A stretch of 64,000 bases of DNA from Caulobacter sp. NIBR1757 (GCF_027912495.1 NZ_CP115463.1:1697501-1761500); one strand, 5' to 3'. Positions 1 to 10,749 are shown, counted from the stretch's first letter. The notes: generated from the letters alone by a model not told the origin. A program made the numbers and translations.

Positions 1-429
1 GCAGGTCATGGCCTCGCGCTCGTAGTTCAGCGGTTGGTACATGTAGGCGTAGGTCCAGTAGGCGTCTTCGGCCTCGCCGAAGTTCTCCCAGGCCTGGTCG
101 AGCGTGACGTGGCGGTCCGCGACCAGGCGGGCCATGGCCAGGTCGATGTAGGTCTGGTTGAGCTTCTGCTGCTCGAGGAGGGCGGCCTGCGGCGCCCCGG
201 CCTTCTCCAGGCGCAGCTTCTGGACGCCATGCATCACCGAGCACCAGGTCAGGGCCTGCCACCAGGCGGCGCCATTCCACTCGGCGATGGCGGCGGGCAG
301 CTTGTCGATCTTCCTGTCGGCGGCGGTGATGGGGGCGCGGACATAGCCGGTCTGGGCGAACTCGCCGGCGTTGGGGTTGGCCGGCTCATACAGCGCGGCG
401 GCGAGGGTCAGGGCAAGCAAGGCGGACAT
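1..429 (-). CDS. Hypothetical secreted protein (partial, runs off left edge)
   Basis: An open frame begins at an ATG on the minus strand (complement of positions 427-429) and stays open for 143 codons to the window edge, so its C-terminus lies outside. The first dozen residues (MSALLALTLAAALYEP) look like a short signal peptide. The rest is soluble and rich in Trp, Tyr and Ala, with a probable helical stretch around residues 75-100 (EKAGAPQAALLEQQKLNQ) and a Tyr-rich end. I recognise no family. The plus-strand reading of the same bases is compositionally biased and looks like a shadow. Confidence 0.6.
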   Translation of the reverse strand, partial: MSALLALTLAAALYEPANPNAGEFAQTGYVRAPITAADRKIDKLPAAIAEWNGAAWWQALTWCSVMHGVQKLRLEKAGAPQAALLEQQKLNQTYIDLAMARLVADRHVTLDQAWENFGEAEDAYWTYAYMYQPLNYEREAMTC

Positions 430-503
430 GGGCGATCTCCCGATGGAGCGCGCACGCTAGCCGGACCCCGGAGGGTGCGAATGCCTAAAATCTGGGGGAA
501 GAG

Positions 504-580
<77 letters not shown>

Positions 581-607
581 ATCGCTTCGCAGCAGCGCGA
601 GGAGGGC

Positions 608-636
608 GGAATAGGGGGATGCTCCAGCGGTGTCAA
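608..636 (-). promoter_or_regulatory. Promoter of tRNA-Asp
   Basis: On the minus strand a perfect TTGACA (636-631) is followed after exactly 17 bp by TATTCC (613-608), about 28 bp before the mature tRNA 5' end at 580. Element quality, spacing and distance suit a housekeeping sigma promoter for a stable RNA gene. Confidence 0.6.
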
Positions 637-673
637 GCGAAGGCCGAAAGCTTTTTGGGGGGCGTTCCGAAAT

Positions 674-2251
674 TCAGTGCGCGGGCGGCTTGTAGGGGAC
701 GATCGGGGTTCCCGGCGCCGGCGCGGACGGGGCGCTGTAGTGGAACGGCGCGGCCGGACCGGTCGGCCACTGCATCACCCCCCACAGGCCGGTGACCCCG
801 AGCGCCACCACCATGAAGGCCATGCTGTAGGGCAGGACCGAACTCATCAGCCCGCCGACGCCCAGGGTCGGAACCCAGCGCTGGGCGAAGGCCAGCACCA
901 GCGGGAAGTAGGGCATCAGGGGGCTGGCCATGTTCACCGTCGAATCGCCCATGCGGTAGGCGGCCGTGGTCATCTCCGGCGAGACGCCCAGCAGCATGAA
1001 CATCGGCACCAGCACCGGCGCCAGCGCCGCCCACTTGGCCGAGGCCGAGCCGATGAAGAGGTCGAGGAAGGCGGTCAGGACGACGACGCCGAGCAGCATG
1101 AAGACCAGCGGCACGCCGGTCGCCTTCAGCGCTTCGGCCCCGTTGATGGCGACGATGGCCCCGAGGTTCGACCAGGTGAACATGGCGATGAAGTGGGCGG
1201 CGGCGAAGGCCAGCACGATGTAGGGGGCCATGGCGATCATCGACTCGCCGGCCAGCCGCACGACGTCGCGGTGGCTCCTTATCAGTCCCACGCTGGCCCC
1301 GAAGGCGATGCCGGCCAGCAGGAACAGGACGAAGAAGCCGGCGACCAGCGAGCGGAAGAAGGGCGTCCACTGGCCCATGCCGGCCACGGTGCGGTCGAGC
1401 AGGGGACCGGTCGGCAGGACGGTCATCAGCGTCCAAAGGCCGACGACGCCGACGACGGCCAGGCCGGCGAGGATCAGGCCTTTGCGCTCTTCCGGGGCGA
1501 GGGGCATGTCGGAGGGGCGGTGATCCTGCGGCGGGATCCACGGGCCCAGGCGCGGCTCGACGATGGCCTCGGTGACCCACCAGCCGATCGGCACGATGAA
1601 GGCGGCGGCGGCGGCGGTGAACCACCAGTTGCCGACCAGGTTCACCTTCCAGCCGGCGTCGAGGATGTGCACCGCCGGTTCGGTGAAGCCGAGAATCAGG
1701 GCGTCGAACTGGCTGGGAGTCGGATTGCCGGCAAAGGCCCCGACGCAGGCCGAGAAGGCCGCCGCCATGCCGGCCAGCGGGTGCCGCCCGGCGGCGGCGA
1801 AGGCGACGCCGGCCAGGGGAATGAGGACGACGAAGCCGCTGTCGGCGGCCTGGTTGCTCAAGAGGCCCAGCAGGATGATGACCGGGGCCAGCAGGCGCTT
1901 TGGCGTATGGCGCACCAGGCCCCGGATGGCGGCGCTGAGCAGGCCGACCCTTTCGGCGACGCCGGCCCCCAGCATGACCAGCAGCACCATGCCCAGCGGC
2001 GGGAAGCTGGTCAGGGTCCTGGGCATCTCCACCCACAGCCGACGCAGGTTCTCTGTATTGAGCAGGCTCTGGGCGACCATGGTCTCGCCGGTGCCGGGAT
2101 TGACCACCGACAGGCCGAGCCCGGCGCAGATCACACTGGCCACGATCAGGGCGCCGATCAGCCAGACGAAGATGAAGACCGGATCGGGAAGCCGGTCGCC
2201 GAGGCGTTCGACGCCGTCGAGGAATCGCAAGGCCAACGGGCGTTTGCTCAT
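674..2251 (-). CDS. AbgT-family transporter (p-aminobenzoyl-glutamate type)
   Basis: This is a 525-residue polytopic inner-membrane protein of the AbgT family. Members import p-aminobenzoyl-glutamate or export antimetabolites such as sulfonamides by cation coupling. The N-terminus (MSKRPLALRFLDGVERLGD, then LPDPVFIFVWL) is the usual family opening. Other family-like stretches are the helix breaks SNQAADSGFVVLIPL and AGNPTPSQFDALILG, and the C-terminal GDSTVNMASPLMPYFP. I chose the ATG at 2251; a TTG at 2287 would add 12 residues ([11 protein letters not shown]) without a clear ribosome binding site. The gene diverges from nuoA, with about 105 bp between starts. Transport direction and substrate cannot be told from sequence. 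Confidence 0.88.
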   Translation of the reverse strand: MSKRPLALRFLDGVERLGDRLPDPVFIFVWLIGALIVASVICAGLGLSVVNPGTGETMVAQSLLNTENLRRLWVEMPRTLTSFPPLGMVLLVMLGAGVAERVGLLSAAIRGLVRHTPKRLLAPVIILLGLLSNQAADSGFVVLIPLAGVAFAAAGRHPLAGMAAAFSACVGAFAGNPTPSQFDALILGFTEPAVHILDAGWKVNLVGNWWFTAAAAAFIVPIGWWVTEAIVEPRLGPWIPPQDHRPSDMPLAPEERKGLILAGLAVVGVVGLWTLMTVLPTGPLLDRTVAGMGQWTPFFRSLVAGFFVLFLLAGIAFGASVGLIRSHRDVVRLAGESMIAMAPYIVLAFAAAHFIAMFTWSNLGAIVAINGAEALKATGVPLVFMLLGVVVLTAFLDLFIGSASAKWAALAPVLVPMFMLLGVSPEMTTAAYRMGDSTVNMASPLMPYFPLVLAFAQRWVPTLGVGGLMSSVLPYSMAFMVVALGVTGLWGVMQWPTGPAAPFHYSAPSAPAPGTPIVPYKPPAH

Positions 2252-2301
2252 AACGGCGATATCGGCATGGCCCCGAAGATTCAGCAAGCGCGCAGAACCC
2301 T

Positions 2302-2330
2302 TTGAACCCCCGCATCCCTTGGTCTACAAC
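2302..2330 (+). promoter_or_regulatory. Candidate promoter of the nuo operon
   Basis: TTGAACC (2302-2308) is separated by 14 bp from TCTACAAC (2323-2330). This fits the Caulobacter housekeeping consensus TTGaCgS-N10-14-GCTANAWC, with 7 of 8 matches in the downstream element. It lies 27 bp before the nuoA ATG, in the only gap large enough to start the operon. Confidence 0.45.
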
Positions 2331-2356
2331 GCGCGCGACTCCTCCTCGGGGAAACC

Positions 2357-2734
2357 ATGGACGCCTTCCTGCTCAACTACCTGCCCATCCTGATCTTCCT
2401 CGGGATCGCGCTGGTCATCGGCCTCGTCTTCGTCTTCGGCGCCGCCATCCTGGCGCCGAGCGCGCCGGATCCCGAAAAGGTCTCGGCCTACGAGTGCGGG
2501 TTCAACGCCTTCGACGACGCGCGGATGAAGTTCGACGTCCGCTTCTATCTGGTGTCGATCCTGTTCATCATCTTCGACCTGGAAGTGGCCTTCCTCTTCC
2601 CCTGGGCGGTCAGCCTGATGAACCTGCCCAAGGACGCCTCGATCTTCGCCTTCTGGTCGATGATGACCTTCCTGGGCGTGCTGACCGTCGGCTTCATCTA
2701 CGAATGGAAAAAGGGAGCCCTGGAATGGGAGTAA
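2357..2734 (+). CDS. nuoA: NADH-quinone oxidoreductase subunit A
   Basis: NuoA is a small membrane-arm subunit of respiratory complex I that helps shape the quinone cavity where the peripheral and membrane arms meet. The 125-residue protein has three predicted membrane helices (about residues 5-32, 68-92 and 98-118) and the conserved loop YECGF before helix 2. It opens the nuo operon, and its last codons overlap the start of nuoB by 10 bp, which suggests translational coupling. Length and topology are normal for the family. Confidence 0.97.
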   Translation: MDAFLLNYLPILIFLGIALVIGLVFVFGAAILAPSAPDPEKVSAYECGFNAFDDARMKFDVRFYLVSILFIIFDLEVAFLFPWAVSLMNLPKDASIFAFWSMMTFLGVLTVGFIYEWKKGALEWE

Positions 2735-3306
2735 TCGTTCCGGGCAGCACGGCTGCGGTTCCGGCTCTGAGCGGCGCTCGCTCGACGGTCCCGGCCTACG
2801 ACCCCAAGGTCCACGACCCTTATTTCGACGCCATCTCCGACCGCCTGGCCGACAAGGGCTTCGTGGTCGCGGCGGCCGACGACCTGATCACCTGGGCCCG
2901 CACCGGCAGCCTGATGTGGATGACCTTCGGCCTGGCCTGCTGCGCCGTCGAGATGATGCACTCGGCCATGCCGCGCTATGACCTGGAGCGCTACGGCTTC
3001 GCGCCGCGCGCCAGCCCGCGCCAGTCGGACGTGATGATCGTCGCCGGCACCCTGACCAACAAGATGGCCCCGGCCCTGCGCAAGGTCTACGACCAGATGC
3101 CGGAGCCCCGCTACGTCATCTCCATGGGCAGCTGCGCCAACGGCGGCGGCTACTACTATTACTCGTACTCAGTCGTTCGTGGCTGTGACCGCGTGGTGCC
3201 CGTCGACATCTATGTGCCGGGCTGTCCGCCGACCGCCGAGGCGCTGGTCTACGGGGTGCTGCAGCTGCAGAAAAAAATCCGCCGGACGGGGACCATCGAG
3301 CGATGA
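2725..3306 (+). CDS. nuoB: NADH-quinone oxidoreductase subunit B
   Basis: NuoB carries the [4Fe-4S] cluster N2, which passes electrons to ubiquinone. The protein has 193 residues with the tandem cysteines C72-C73 ([11 protein letters not shown]), C137 (GSCANGGG) and C167 (VPGCPP), the complete N2 ligand set. I start it at the ATG at 2725, inside the end of nuoA; the frame is open further upstream, but those residues do not look like NuoB. It ends in a 4-bp overlap (ATGA) with nuoC. Confidence 0.97.
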   Translation: MGVIVPGSTAAVPALSGARSTVPAYDPKVHDPYFDAISDRLADKGFVVAAADDLITWARTGSLMWMTFGLACCAVEMMHSAMPRYDLERYGFAPRASPRQSDVMIVAGTLTNKMAPALRKVYDQMPEPRYVISMGSCANGGGYYYYSYSVVRGCDRVVPVDIYVPGCPPTAEALVYGVLQLQKKIRRTGTIER

Positions 3307-3932
3307 GCCTGACCCATGCCGAACTGGACGCGAGCCTCGAAGCGCTCGGCCAGAGCATCGTCGCCAACAGCGCCGGATCGATCGTCTCCTGGAAGGTCGA
3401 GTTCGGGGAGCTGACGGTCAGCGCCCAGATGAACCGCATCGTCGAGGCCCTGACCTTCCTGCGCGACCATCCGGACACCCGCTTTCAGCAGCTGGTCGAT
3501 CTGGCCGGCGTCGACTACCCCGAGCGGGCCCAACGGTTCGACGTCGTCTACCACCTGCTGTCGATGGTGAAGAACCACCGCATCCGCGTGAAGGTGGCGA
3601 CCGACGAGGACACCGCCGTGCCGTCGATCACCCCGGTCTATCCGGTCGCCGACTGGTTCGAGCGCGAGGCGTTCGACATGTACGGCATCTTCTTCGACAA
3701 CCACCCGGACCTTCGCCGCATCCTGACCGACTACGGGTTCCACGGGCATCCGCTGCGCAAGGACTTCCCGATGACCGGCTACGTCGAGGTCCGCTACGAC
3801 GACGAGCTGAAGCGGGTGGTCTACGAGCCGGTGAAGATCGCCGAGTTCCGCAACTTCGATTTCCTCAGCCCCTGGGAAGGCGCGCAGTACGCGCTGCCGG
3901 GCGATGACAAGGCGAAGGAGGGCGGCCAATGA
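3303..3932 (+). CDS. nuoC: NADH-quinone oxidoreductase subunit C
   Basis: NuoC is the 30-kDa peripheral-arm subunit of complex I. It binds NuoD and NuoB and carries no cofactor. The 209-residue sequence shows the family signature in the segment containing [19 protein letters not shown] and the later [20 protein letters not shown]. Its start overlaps the nuoB stop and its stop overlaps the nuoD start, both as ATGA. It is separate from nuoD here, unlike the fused NuoCD of Escherichia coli. Confidence 0.97.
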   Translation: MSLTHAELDASLEALGQSIVANSAGSIVSWKVEFGELTVSAQMNRIVEALTFLRDHPDTRFQQLVDLAGVDYPERAQRFDVVYHLLSMVKNHRIRVKVATDEDTAVPSITPVYPVADWFEREAFDMYGIFFDNHPDLRRILTDYGFHGHPLRKDFPMTGYVEVRYDDELKRVVYEPVKIAEFRNFDFLSPWEGAQYALPGDDKAKEGGQ

Positions 3933-5167
3933 GCGACGTGATCACCCCCGATCAACCGACCTACGCCAGCGAACACGACGGCATCCCCGAGACCCCGGTC
4001 CGCAAGTTCAACCTCAACTTCGGCCCGCAGCACCCGGCAGCCCACGGCGTGTTGCGCCTGGTGCTGGAGCTGGACGGCGAAGTCGTCGAGCGGGTCGATC
4101 CGCACATCGGCCTGCTGCACCGCGGCACCGAGAAGCTGATGGAGGCCCGCACCTACCTCCAGAACATCCCGTACTTCGACCGCCTCGACTACGTGGCGCC
4201 GATGAACCAGGAGCATGCCTTCTGCCTGGCCATCGAGAAGCTGCTGGGCGTCGAGGTGCCGATCCGCGGCAGCATCATCCGGGTGCTGTATTCGGAAATC
4301 GGCCGGGTTCTGAACCACCTTCTCAACGTCACCACCCAGGCGATGGACGTCGGCGCCCTGACCCCGCCGCTGTGGGGCTTCGAGGAGCGCGAGAAGCTGA
4401 TGATCTTCTACGAGCGCGCCTGCGGCGCTCGTCTGCACAGCAACTACTTCCGCCCCGGCGGCGTCCACCAGGACCTGCCTGATCGGCTCGTCGAAGACAT
4501 CGACAAGTGGGCGATCGCCTTCCCGAAGGTCTGCGACGACATCGAAGGCCTGATCACCGAGAACCGCATCTTCAAGCAGCGCAACGTCGACATCGGCGTG
4601 GTGACCAAGGAACAGGCCCTGGCCTGGGGCTTCTCGGGCGTCATGGTGCGCGGCTCGGGCATCGCTTGGGACCTGCGCCGCAATCAGCCTTACGAGTGCT
4701 ACAACGACTTCGACTTCCAGATCCCGCTGGGCAAGAACGGCGACTGCTACGACCGCTACCTCTGCCGCATGCAGGAGATGCGCGAGTCGACCAGGATCAT
4801 CCGCCAGGCCTGTGAAAAGCTGCGCACCGTGCGCGGCCCGGTGATGACGGAAGACAACAAGATCACCCCGCCGCGCCGCGCCGAGATGAAGCGGTCGATG
4901 GAGGCCCTGATCCACCACTTCAAGCTCTACACCGAAGGCTTCCGCACCCCGGAAGGCGAGGTCTATGCGCAGGTGGAGGCGCCCAAGGGCGAGTTCGGCG
5001 TCTATCTGGTCAGCGACGGCAGCAACAAGCCCTACCGCTGCAAGATCCGCGCGCCGGGCTTCCCGCACCTGGCGGCCATGGACTGGATGAACCGCGGCCA
5101 CATGCTGGCCGATGTGTCGGCGATCCTGGGCAGCCTGGATATCGTGTTCGGCGAAATCGATCGGTGA
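3929..5167 (+). CDS. nuoD: NADH-quinone oxidoreductase subunit D
   Basis: NuoD is the 49-kDa peripheral subunit that forms the ubiquinone-binding pocket with NuoB. The 412-residue protein carries the early motif GPQHPAAHG (residues 32-40), then [14 protein letters not shown] and the C-terminal DIVFGEIDR typical of the family, which descends from the [NiFe]-hydrogenase large subunit. The start overlaps nuoC by 4 bp. The stop overlaps the GTG of a small accessory gene, where the first interruption of the operon begins. Confidence 0.98.
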   Translation: MSDVITPDQPTYASEHDGIPETPVRKFNLNFGPQHPAAHGVLRLVLELDGEVVERVDPHIGLLHRGTEKLMEARTYLQNIPYFDRLDYVAPMNQEHAFCLAIEKLLGVEVPIRGSIIRVLYSEIGRVLNHLLNVTTQAMDVGALTPPLWGFEEREKLMIFYERACGARLHSNYFRPGGVHQDLPDRLVEDIDKWAIAFPKVCDDIEGLITENRIFKQRNVDIGVVTKEQALAWGFSGVMVRGSGIAWDLRRNQPYECYNDFDFQIPLGKNGDCYDRYLCRMQEMRESTRIIRQACEKLRTVRGPVMTEDNKITPPRRAEMKRSMEALIHHFKLYTEGFRTPEGEVYAQVEAPKGEFGVYLVSDGSNKPYRCKIRAPGFPHLAAMDWMNRGHMLADVSAILGSLDIVFGEIDR

Positions 5168-5592
5168 GCTACCTCTTTCAGTTCGTCTTCGGCGCGCTGA
5201 TAGCCGCCGTATTCGACTGGGCGGTGATTTATGCACTCAACGCCTCGAAACTGCCGAGCCGTCGCGAGCGATGGCAGGCGGTTGTGGTCGCCTACGCTTG
5301 GCACGGACCCTGGCTTGCCCTGGGTTTTCCCCTCTTTCTTGGCGGATTGCTGGCCCAGGGCTTTGTAGGACTGGGCATGAAGCCGGGGATAGCTGGCTTC
5401 GCCGCCTTGCCCGCTTTCGGCCTGATAGGTGGGGCGGCGGTCTGGCTGGCGCAGCAACTCCCCGCTGTACGGTCAGCCAACGCTGCGGTGTCCGCACAGA
5501 TGAGCGCCGCCCATCGCGAGCAGAATCGACAGTTTGGCCGCCTCCTGGGATTTTCGACCAAGGCGCCTCCGTCTCGGCCTCCAGAGGTCTGA
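5164..5592 (+). CDS. Hypothetical membrane protein between nuoD and nuoE
   Basis: This is a 142-residue protein with three or four hydrophobic segments (around residues 4-24, 38-64 and 75-96) and a polar, charged C-terminal tail. It begins with GTG overlapping the nuoD stop by 4 bp, so it should be co-translated with complex I subunits. I recognise no family. Codon use is high in third-position G and C like its neighbours, which supports a real gene. Confidence 0.6.
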   Translation: MSYLFQFVFGALIAAVFDWAVIYALNASKLPSRRERWQAVVVAYAWHGPWLALGFPLFLGGLLAQGFVGLGMKPGIAGFAALPAFGLIGGAAVWLAQQLPAVRSANAAVSAQMSAAHREQNRQFGRLLGFSTKAPPSRPPEV

Positions 5593-5724
5593 AGGGCGGC
5601 GCTGTCTCGTGCAGCGGGCCTCTCCGCGTGAAGCCGTTGCCGCGGCAATCGGCCTCTGCAGGTGGATAGACCGTGGCCGAGCCCCTATGTATCCTCCAGT
5701 TAACAGGTCTGGAGTTTCCGCGTC

Positions 5725-5835
5725 ATGATCATCGGCCTCACTGTCGCTGCGCTCGCAGCCCTCGCCGCAACCATCGCCGCCGCCCGCGCCCGCCAGGCCA
5801 AGCCTGTTCCCGTGCGGGTCCGCAAGGACCGTTAG
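5725..5835 (+). CDS. Small single-span membrane peptide (36 aa)
   Basis: This short ORF of 36 residues consists of one hydrophobic helix (IIGLTVAALAALAATIAAA) followed by a basic tail ending VRVRKDR. A purine-rich GGAG stands 10 bp before the ATG. Its stop abuts a possible upstream GTG start of the next gene. A lone helix with a positive tail is typical of small inner-membrane peptides. No function can be assigned, and only the start context and composition support it. Confidence 0.4.
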   Translation: MIIGLTVAALAALAATIAAARARQAKPVPVRVRKDR

Positions 5836-5873
5836 TGGAGCCGCTCGGCGCCGTTCTGGCCTTCTGTGTTCCG

Positions 5874-6230
5874 ATGTCCGAGGGCGCACCGGCGCCGCGT
5901 GATGTCGTGGCGGCCTATATTGAAGCTCACAACAGGCAGGACATCGCTGCGGTCGCCAGGCTGATCGCGGCGAACGCCCGGTTCGGCATCTCCGACGAGA
6001 TCGATTCCGGCGAGGTGGTGGTCGGCCGCTATCGGGACATCGTCTACAAGAACTTCCCCAAGGCCCATACCGAGCCGCTCGACCAACTTACCTACGGTGA
6101 CATGGTTGCCCAGACGGAGCGGGTGACCGGCATCGGCCCGGACGGCGAGATCGGAATGACCGTCTACCGCGTGGTGCGGGGCTGCATCATCGACCTGACC
6201 ATCAGCCACTCGCCGGACGGCGAGGATTGA
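5874..6230 (+). CDS. SnoaL/NTF2-like fold protein
   Basis: This is a 118-residue soluble protein that looks like the SnoaL-like branch of the NTF2 fold. It has an N-terminal helix with the phrase VVAAYIEAHNRQDIAAVARL, then a short beta-rich body with VVVGRYRDI and TVYRVVRGCIIDL. Such domains can be small-molecule enzymes or binding proteins; no active-site set can be named here. I chose the ATG at 5874. An in-frame GTG at 5835 would add 13 residues and overlap the preceding small gene. Confidence 0.6.
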   Translation: MSEGAPAPRDVVAAYIEAHNRQDIAAVARLIAANARFGISDEIDSGEVVVGRYRDIVYKNFPKAHTEPLDQLTYGDMVAQTERVTGIGPDGEIGMTVYRVVRGCIIDLTISHSPDGED

Positions 6231-6399
6231 TCCCCAAGCAGGTGACTGTCTCGCGAAGCGTGACTTTCACCGTCTGGCGCTGAACAATGACGGTCATCCG
6301 GCCGCGCCGGAGGACCGTCACCACTTGAGCTTCACATGCCTTCGCCCTTGGGCCATGCTGCCGGTTGCCAATGATTGTGCCTGTGGACGGGGGGGCGGA

Positions 6400-6747
6400 A
6401 TGATCTCTGACATTGTCGGTGCGCTGTTCTGGGGCGTCCTGTTTTTCGCGAGCTTCCCCTGGTTGATGATCGCGATGCTTGGCGCCGCCCACAGCCACCA
6501 TGTTGACGGGAGGGGTGGCTTTGTCCGCGACTATTATCTGCGGATGCTGCCGATCATGCCGGGGGCGGTTGTTCTGTACCTGACCCTCTTCCGCACCTTT
6601 CAGGGGCGGGCAGGCCTCCTGTTGTGGGCGGCCGCCATTATCATTTTTATGGCCGGAGCGGTTCTGTTCTGGCTGCCGCAGGTCCGCGCCGCCGGTGATC
6701 GATTGAAGGCGGCCATGCAGGCCGCCGCCACGATGAAGGCACAATGA
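6400..6747 (+). CDS. Hypothetical membrane protein
   Basis: A 115-residue protein with three predicted membrane helices (about residues 3-28, 47-66 and 71-90) and a short charged C-terminal tail. The ATG at 6400 is preceded by the purine run GGGGGGCGGA, a better start than the in-frame upstream alternative. The stop overlaps the next gene's ATG by 4 bp, so the two are probably translated as a pair. No family recognised. Confidence 0.55.
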   Translation: MISDIVGALFWGVLFFASFPWLMIAMLGAAHSHHVDGRGGFVRDYYLRMLPIMPGAVVLYLTLFRTFQGRAGLLLWAAAIIIFMAGAVLFWLPQVRAAGDRLKAAMQAAATMKAQ

Positions 6748-7226
6748 GAGGCCCCCTCGTCCCCTGGATTCCGTTGATCGTCGCCGTCCTGCTGGTTCCG
6801 CTCTGGCTGCTGACGGCGCTGTTCTTCACCCTGCTCAGCCGCGCCGTGCACCGCGCAACGGACGACGTCATCGTCTCCGGTCTGTGGACCGGCGTGGCCT
6901 TGACCCTGACCACCGGCGGGCTGCAGCTGGTGTTTAAACATTCGCCGATCGCGCCGAGCTTTCGACGGGTGCAGGACGCCATCGCCCAGTATCGTCTGAG
7001 GCTCAAGGAAGAGGGCAAGGCCCGCAAGGAAGCCGCCAGACGCGGCGAGGCCGCCTTCGACATCAACGGCGCCACCCTGCAGACCTATGTCACCCCCGAC
7101 AGCGCCGCCGACGCCAAGCGGCACGTCTCCGTGCTGCTGCGCCGCGACCTGTTCGCCGACCCGCAAACCCCGTCCCCGACGCCTGTTGAACCGGCGCCCG
7201 AACCGGAAAAGCCGCCGGTCGCCTGA
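6744..7226 (+). CDS. Hypothetical membrane protein with cytoplasmic helical tail
   Basis: A 160-residue protein overlapping the previous gene by 4 bp. It has two predicted N-terminal membrane helices (about residues 8-32 and 42-65), then a charged helical region rich in Lys, Arg and Glu (RLRLKEEGKARKEAARRGE), a short folded part and a Pro-rich end (PTPVEPAPEPEKPP). The pairing and location before nuoE suggest co-expression with complex I, but I see no motif that links it to assembly or activity. Confidence 0.55.
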   Translation: MRGPLVPWIPLIVAVLLVPLWLLTALFFTLLSRAVHRATDDVIVSGLWTGVALTLTTGGLQLVFKHSPIAPSFRRVQDAIAQYRLRLKEEGKARKEAARRGEAAFDINGATLQTYVTPDSAADAKRHVSVLLRRDLFADPQTPSPTPVEPAPEPEKPPVA

Positions 7227-7329
7227 CGGCCATTGTCGCGCCGGATCGGTCAGGCTACATCGGCGCGCAATCGCCTGGCCCGGCCGGAGAGTCTTCTCGG
7301 CCGCAGCCGTATCGCTGGAAGATACGTTC

Positions 7330-8016
7330 ATGTCCGTCCGCCGTCTCGCCAAAGACCAGCCCGCCAGCTTCGCCTTCTCGAAAGAGATGATGAAGGACGT
7401 CAATTTCTGGCTCGGCAAATACCCGGCCGCCCGCAAGCAGTCGGCCTCGATCCCGCTGCTCTGGCTGGCCCAGAAGCAGGAAGGCTGGGTCAGCAAGCCG
7501 GCCATCGAGCTGATCGCCCAGATGCTGGAGATGCCGGTCATCCGGGTCCTGGAGGTGGCGACCTTCTACACCATGTTCCAGCTGGAGCCGGTCGGTAAGG
7601 TGGCCTTCGTGCAGCTGTGCGGCACCACCCCCTGCATGATCCGCGGGGCCGGCTCGCTGATCGACGTGCTGAAGGCCAAGATCGGCCCGAAAAACCACGT
7701 CTCGGCCGACGGCAAGTTCAGCTGGGAAGAGGTCGAGTGCCTCGGCGCCTGCTGCAACGCCCCGATGGCGGCGATCAACGACTATTACTACGAGGACCTG
7801 ACGCCCGAGAGCCTCGGCCAGATCCTCGACGACTTCGCGGCCGGCAAGTCGCCCAAGCCCGGCTCCTACGACGGCCGTGGCGCCTCGGAGCCCAAGGGCG
7901 CCATCCACACCCTGACCGACCCGAAGCTCTACGACGGCAGCTACGCCAAGAAGCTGAAGCTGCCCAACGCCCCTGAAAAGGCCAAGAAGGCCAAGGCCGC
8001 GAAGGCGGAGGCTTAA
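7330..8016 (+). CDS. nuoE: NADH-quinone oxidoreductase subunit E
   Basis: NuoE is the 24-kDa thioredoxin-fold subunit that holds [2Fe-2S] cluster N1a next to the flavin subunit NuoF. The 228-residue protein has the four ligand cysteines C97 and C102 (QLCGTTPCMIRG) and C137 and C141 (ECLGACCNAP). I start at the ATG at 7330 because the residues match the family from there; upstream codons in the same frame lie in the preceding gene's shadow. The last 60 residues form a Lys/Ala-rich tail (EKAKKAKAAKAEA) beyond the core domain. Confidence 0.96.
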   Translation: MSVRRLAKDQPASFAFSKEMMKDVNFWLGKYPAARKQSASIPLLWLAQKQEGWVSKPAIELIAQMLEMPVIRVLEVATFYTMFQLEPVGKVAFVQLCGTTPCMIRGAGSLIDVLKAKIGPKNHVSADGKFSWEEVECLGACCNAPMAAINDYYYEDLTPESLGQILDDFAAGKSPKPGSYDGRGASEPKGAIHTLTDPKLYDGSYAKKLKLPNAPEKAKKAKAAKAEA

Positions 8017-8021
8017 GGCCG

Positions 8022-8300
8022 GTGAGCGACGAACACGCCCGGGAAGCCGAGGTTCTCAAGCGGCGCATCGCCTACATTGACCACCTGCGCAGCCTGCATC
8101 GCTTCGAGCGCAATGTCGGGCTGGGGATCATCCTTCTGGCCGCCGCCATCGTCATGACCGCGCAATTCATGCCGCTGCCCAAGCTTCTGGTGCTCGGTGG
8201 CTTTTCGCTACTGGCGGCGGGCTGGGTGGTGTCCATCTATGTGATCTGGAAGCGGACGGCCTGGCGCAAGGCCAACCCCTTCGAAACCTGGAAGCCGTAA
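8022..8300 (+). CDS. Small two-span membrane protein between nuoE and nuoF
   Basis: A 92-residue protein starting with GTG, 5 bp after the nuoE stop. It has a charged N-terminal helix (EHAREAEVLKRRIAYIDHL), two predicted membrane helices (about residues 32-50 and 54-74) and a basic C-terminus. No family recognised. Tight spacing implies it is made together with NuoE and NuoF. Confidence 0.6.
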   Translation: MSDEHAREAEVLKRRIAYIDHLRSLHRFERNVGLGIILLAAAIVMTAQFMPLPKLLVLGGFSLLAAGWVVSIYVIWKRTAWRKANPFETWKP

Positions 8301-8372
8301 GCGGGGCGTTTCCCCGGACGGCCAATTGCTGATAGGGCGGGGCGTTCCCGCGAGAAAGAGACGAGACTACCG

Positions 8373-9692
<1,320 letters not shown>

Positions 9693-9702
9693 GACGGCGG
9701 GC

Positions 9703-9993
9703 GTGGAAATCGCCGCGCTCATCTTCGCCTTCCTGCTGTCGGCCGCACCACTCGTCGTAGCCACCATCCTGGCTCATCGTATGGGCCGGCGGGGGGGCTG
9801 GAAGGTTTGGCCGTCTGTCGTGGCCATCCTGTTCGCGGTCGCCACATGGCTTGGCTATCCCTATGGCGGCACGGACGTCTACGTCTTCCTGTCGATCTTC
9901 GCTGGCGGCTATGTCGGTTGCCTTGCTCTGTTGCTGGCTCTGGTCATCGTCCGCGCCGCCCCGCACCCCGCTGACACCGCGGACGTGTTTTGA
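9703..9993 (+). CDS. Small membrane protein, tandem paralog 1 of 4
   Basis: A 96-residue hydrophobic protein with about three membrane spans, starting at the GTG at 9703. After the first helix it has HRMGRRGGWKVWPS, a basic loop shared in altered form with the next three ORFs (HRxxRRGxW). It ends in TADVF, and the third copy ends in VGKVF. The four genes lie head to tail between nuoF and nuoG and probably arose by duplication. Function unknown. Confidence 0.5.
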   Translation: MEIAALIFAFLLSAAPLVVATILAHRMGRRGGWKVWPSVVAILFAVATWLGYPYGGTDVYVFLSIFAGGYVGCLALLLALVIVRAAPHPADTADVF

Positions 9994-10349
9994 GCGCCCT
10001 GCGGCTGGTCGAGGAGGTCCAGGCGGACCCCGCCTTCTTCCAGCACCTGCTCTATTTCGGCCTGCTGGCCCTGATGACCACCCTGCCGCTCGGCGGCCTG
10101 TCGGTGATTCTGCATCGCGCCGGCCGTCGCGGCATCTGGCCGAGCTTCCCATGGGCCCTGGCGATGCTCTGCGGGCCGGTCTACGGCATGATCTTCTGGC
10201 TGGCCAAGGGCGAGGGCTACTTCCAGTACGGCTATGTGCTCGGCTGCATCGCCAGCTGGGCCAGCGGGGCCGGCCTGTCGGTCGGCATCTGCATCGTCCT
10301 GTTCGCCATCATCGGCCTGCCGCCGCCGCCGCAGTCGCCGGAATCCTGA
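9990..10349 (+). CDS. Small membrane protein, tandem paralog 2 of 4
   Basis: A 119-residue protein with a longer polar N-terminus (ALRLVEEVQADPAFFQHL) followed by three hydrophobic spans. The start is a TTG that overlaps the preceding stop codon by 4 bp, suggesting coupled translation. The basic loop HRAGRRGIWPSFPW after the first span matches the HRxxRRGxW pattern of its neighbours. It ends in a Pro-rich tail (PPPPQSPES). No known family recognised. Confidence 0.5.
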   Translation: MSALRLVEEVQADPAFFQHLLYFGLLALMTTLPLGGLSVILHRAGRRGIWPSFPWALAMLCGPVYGMIFWLAKGEGYFQYGYVLGCIASWASGAGLSVGICIVLFAIIGLPPPPQSPES

Positions 10350-10411
10350 CCTTGAGGGTTGCGATTCGTCTGGCCGCACGCGACGATGGGCCGGGCAATC
10401 AAGGTCGCGAC

Positions 10412-10747
10412 ATGTTCAGCGTGAGCTTCAGCTGGGGCCAGATCGCCGGAATGGGCGTCGCTCTTGGCCTCGGTCTTCTCCCCATCGTTTTGGCGACCGT
10501 CCTGTCGTGGCGCAGTCTTCGCCGGGGCTGGTGGCTGGTGGGGCCGGGAGGCCTCTTCATAGTCTCGTGGCCGCTGACGGTGCTGGTGGTCAGCGCAACC
10601 GGCGGCATGAAGAGCGCCGATGGGCCGGCGTTCGGGATCGCCGCAACGACGATTATCGCCGCCTGGGTTTCGCTGGGTCTGTTCCTGACGGCGCTCGCCA
10701 TCGCCGGGCCCAAGCTGCCCACGCTCGATGTCGGAAAGGTGTTCTGA
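10412..10747 (+). CDS. Small membrane protein, tandem paralog 3 of 4
   Basis: A 111-residue protein with three predicted membrane helices (about residues 10-32, 42-62 and 75-98). The basic loop after helix 1 is WRSLRRGWWLVGPG, a variant of the HRxxRRGxW pattern. The C-terminus GPKLPTLDVGKVF closely resembles GPKLPPPG in paralog 4, so copies 3 and 4 look like the most recent duplication. The ATG at 10412 is the natural start; no function can be assigned. Confidence 0.5.
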   Translation: MFSVSFSWGQIAGMGVALGLGLLPIVLATVLSWRSLRRGWWLVGPGGLFIVSWPLTVLVVSATGGMKSADGPAFGIAATTIIAAWVSLGLFLTALAIAGPKLPTLDVGKVF

Positions 10748-10749
10748 TC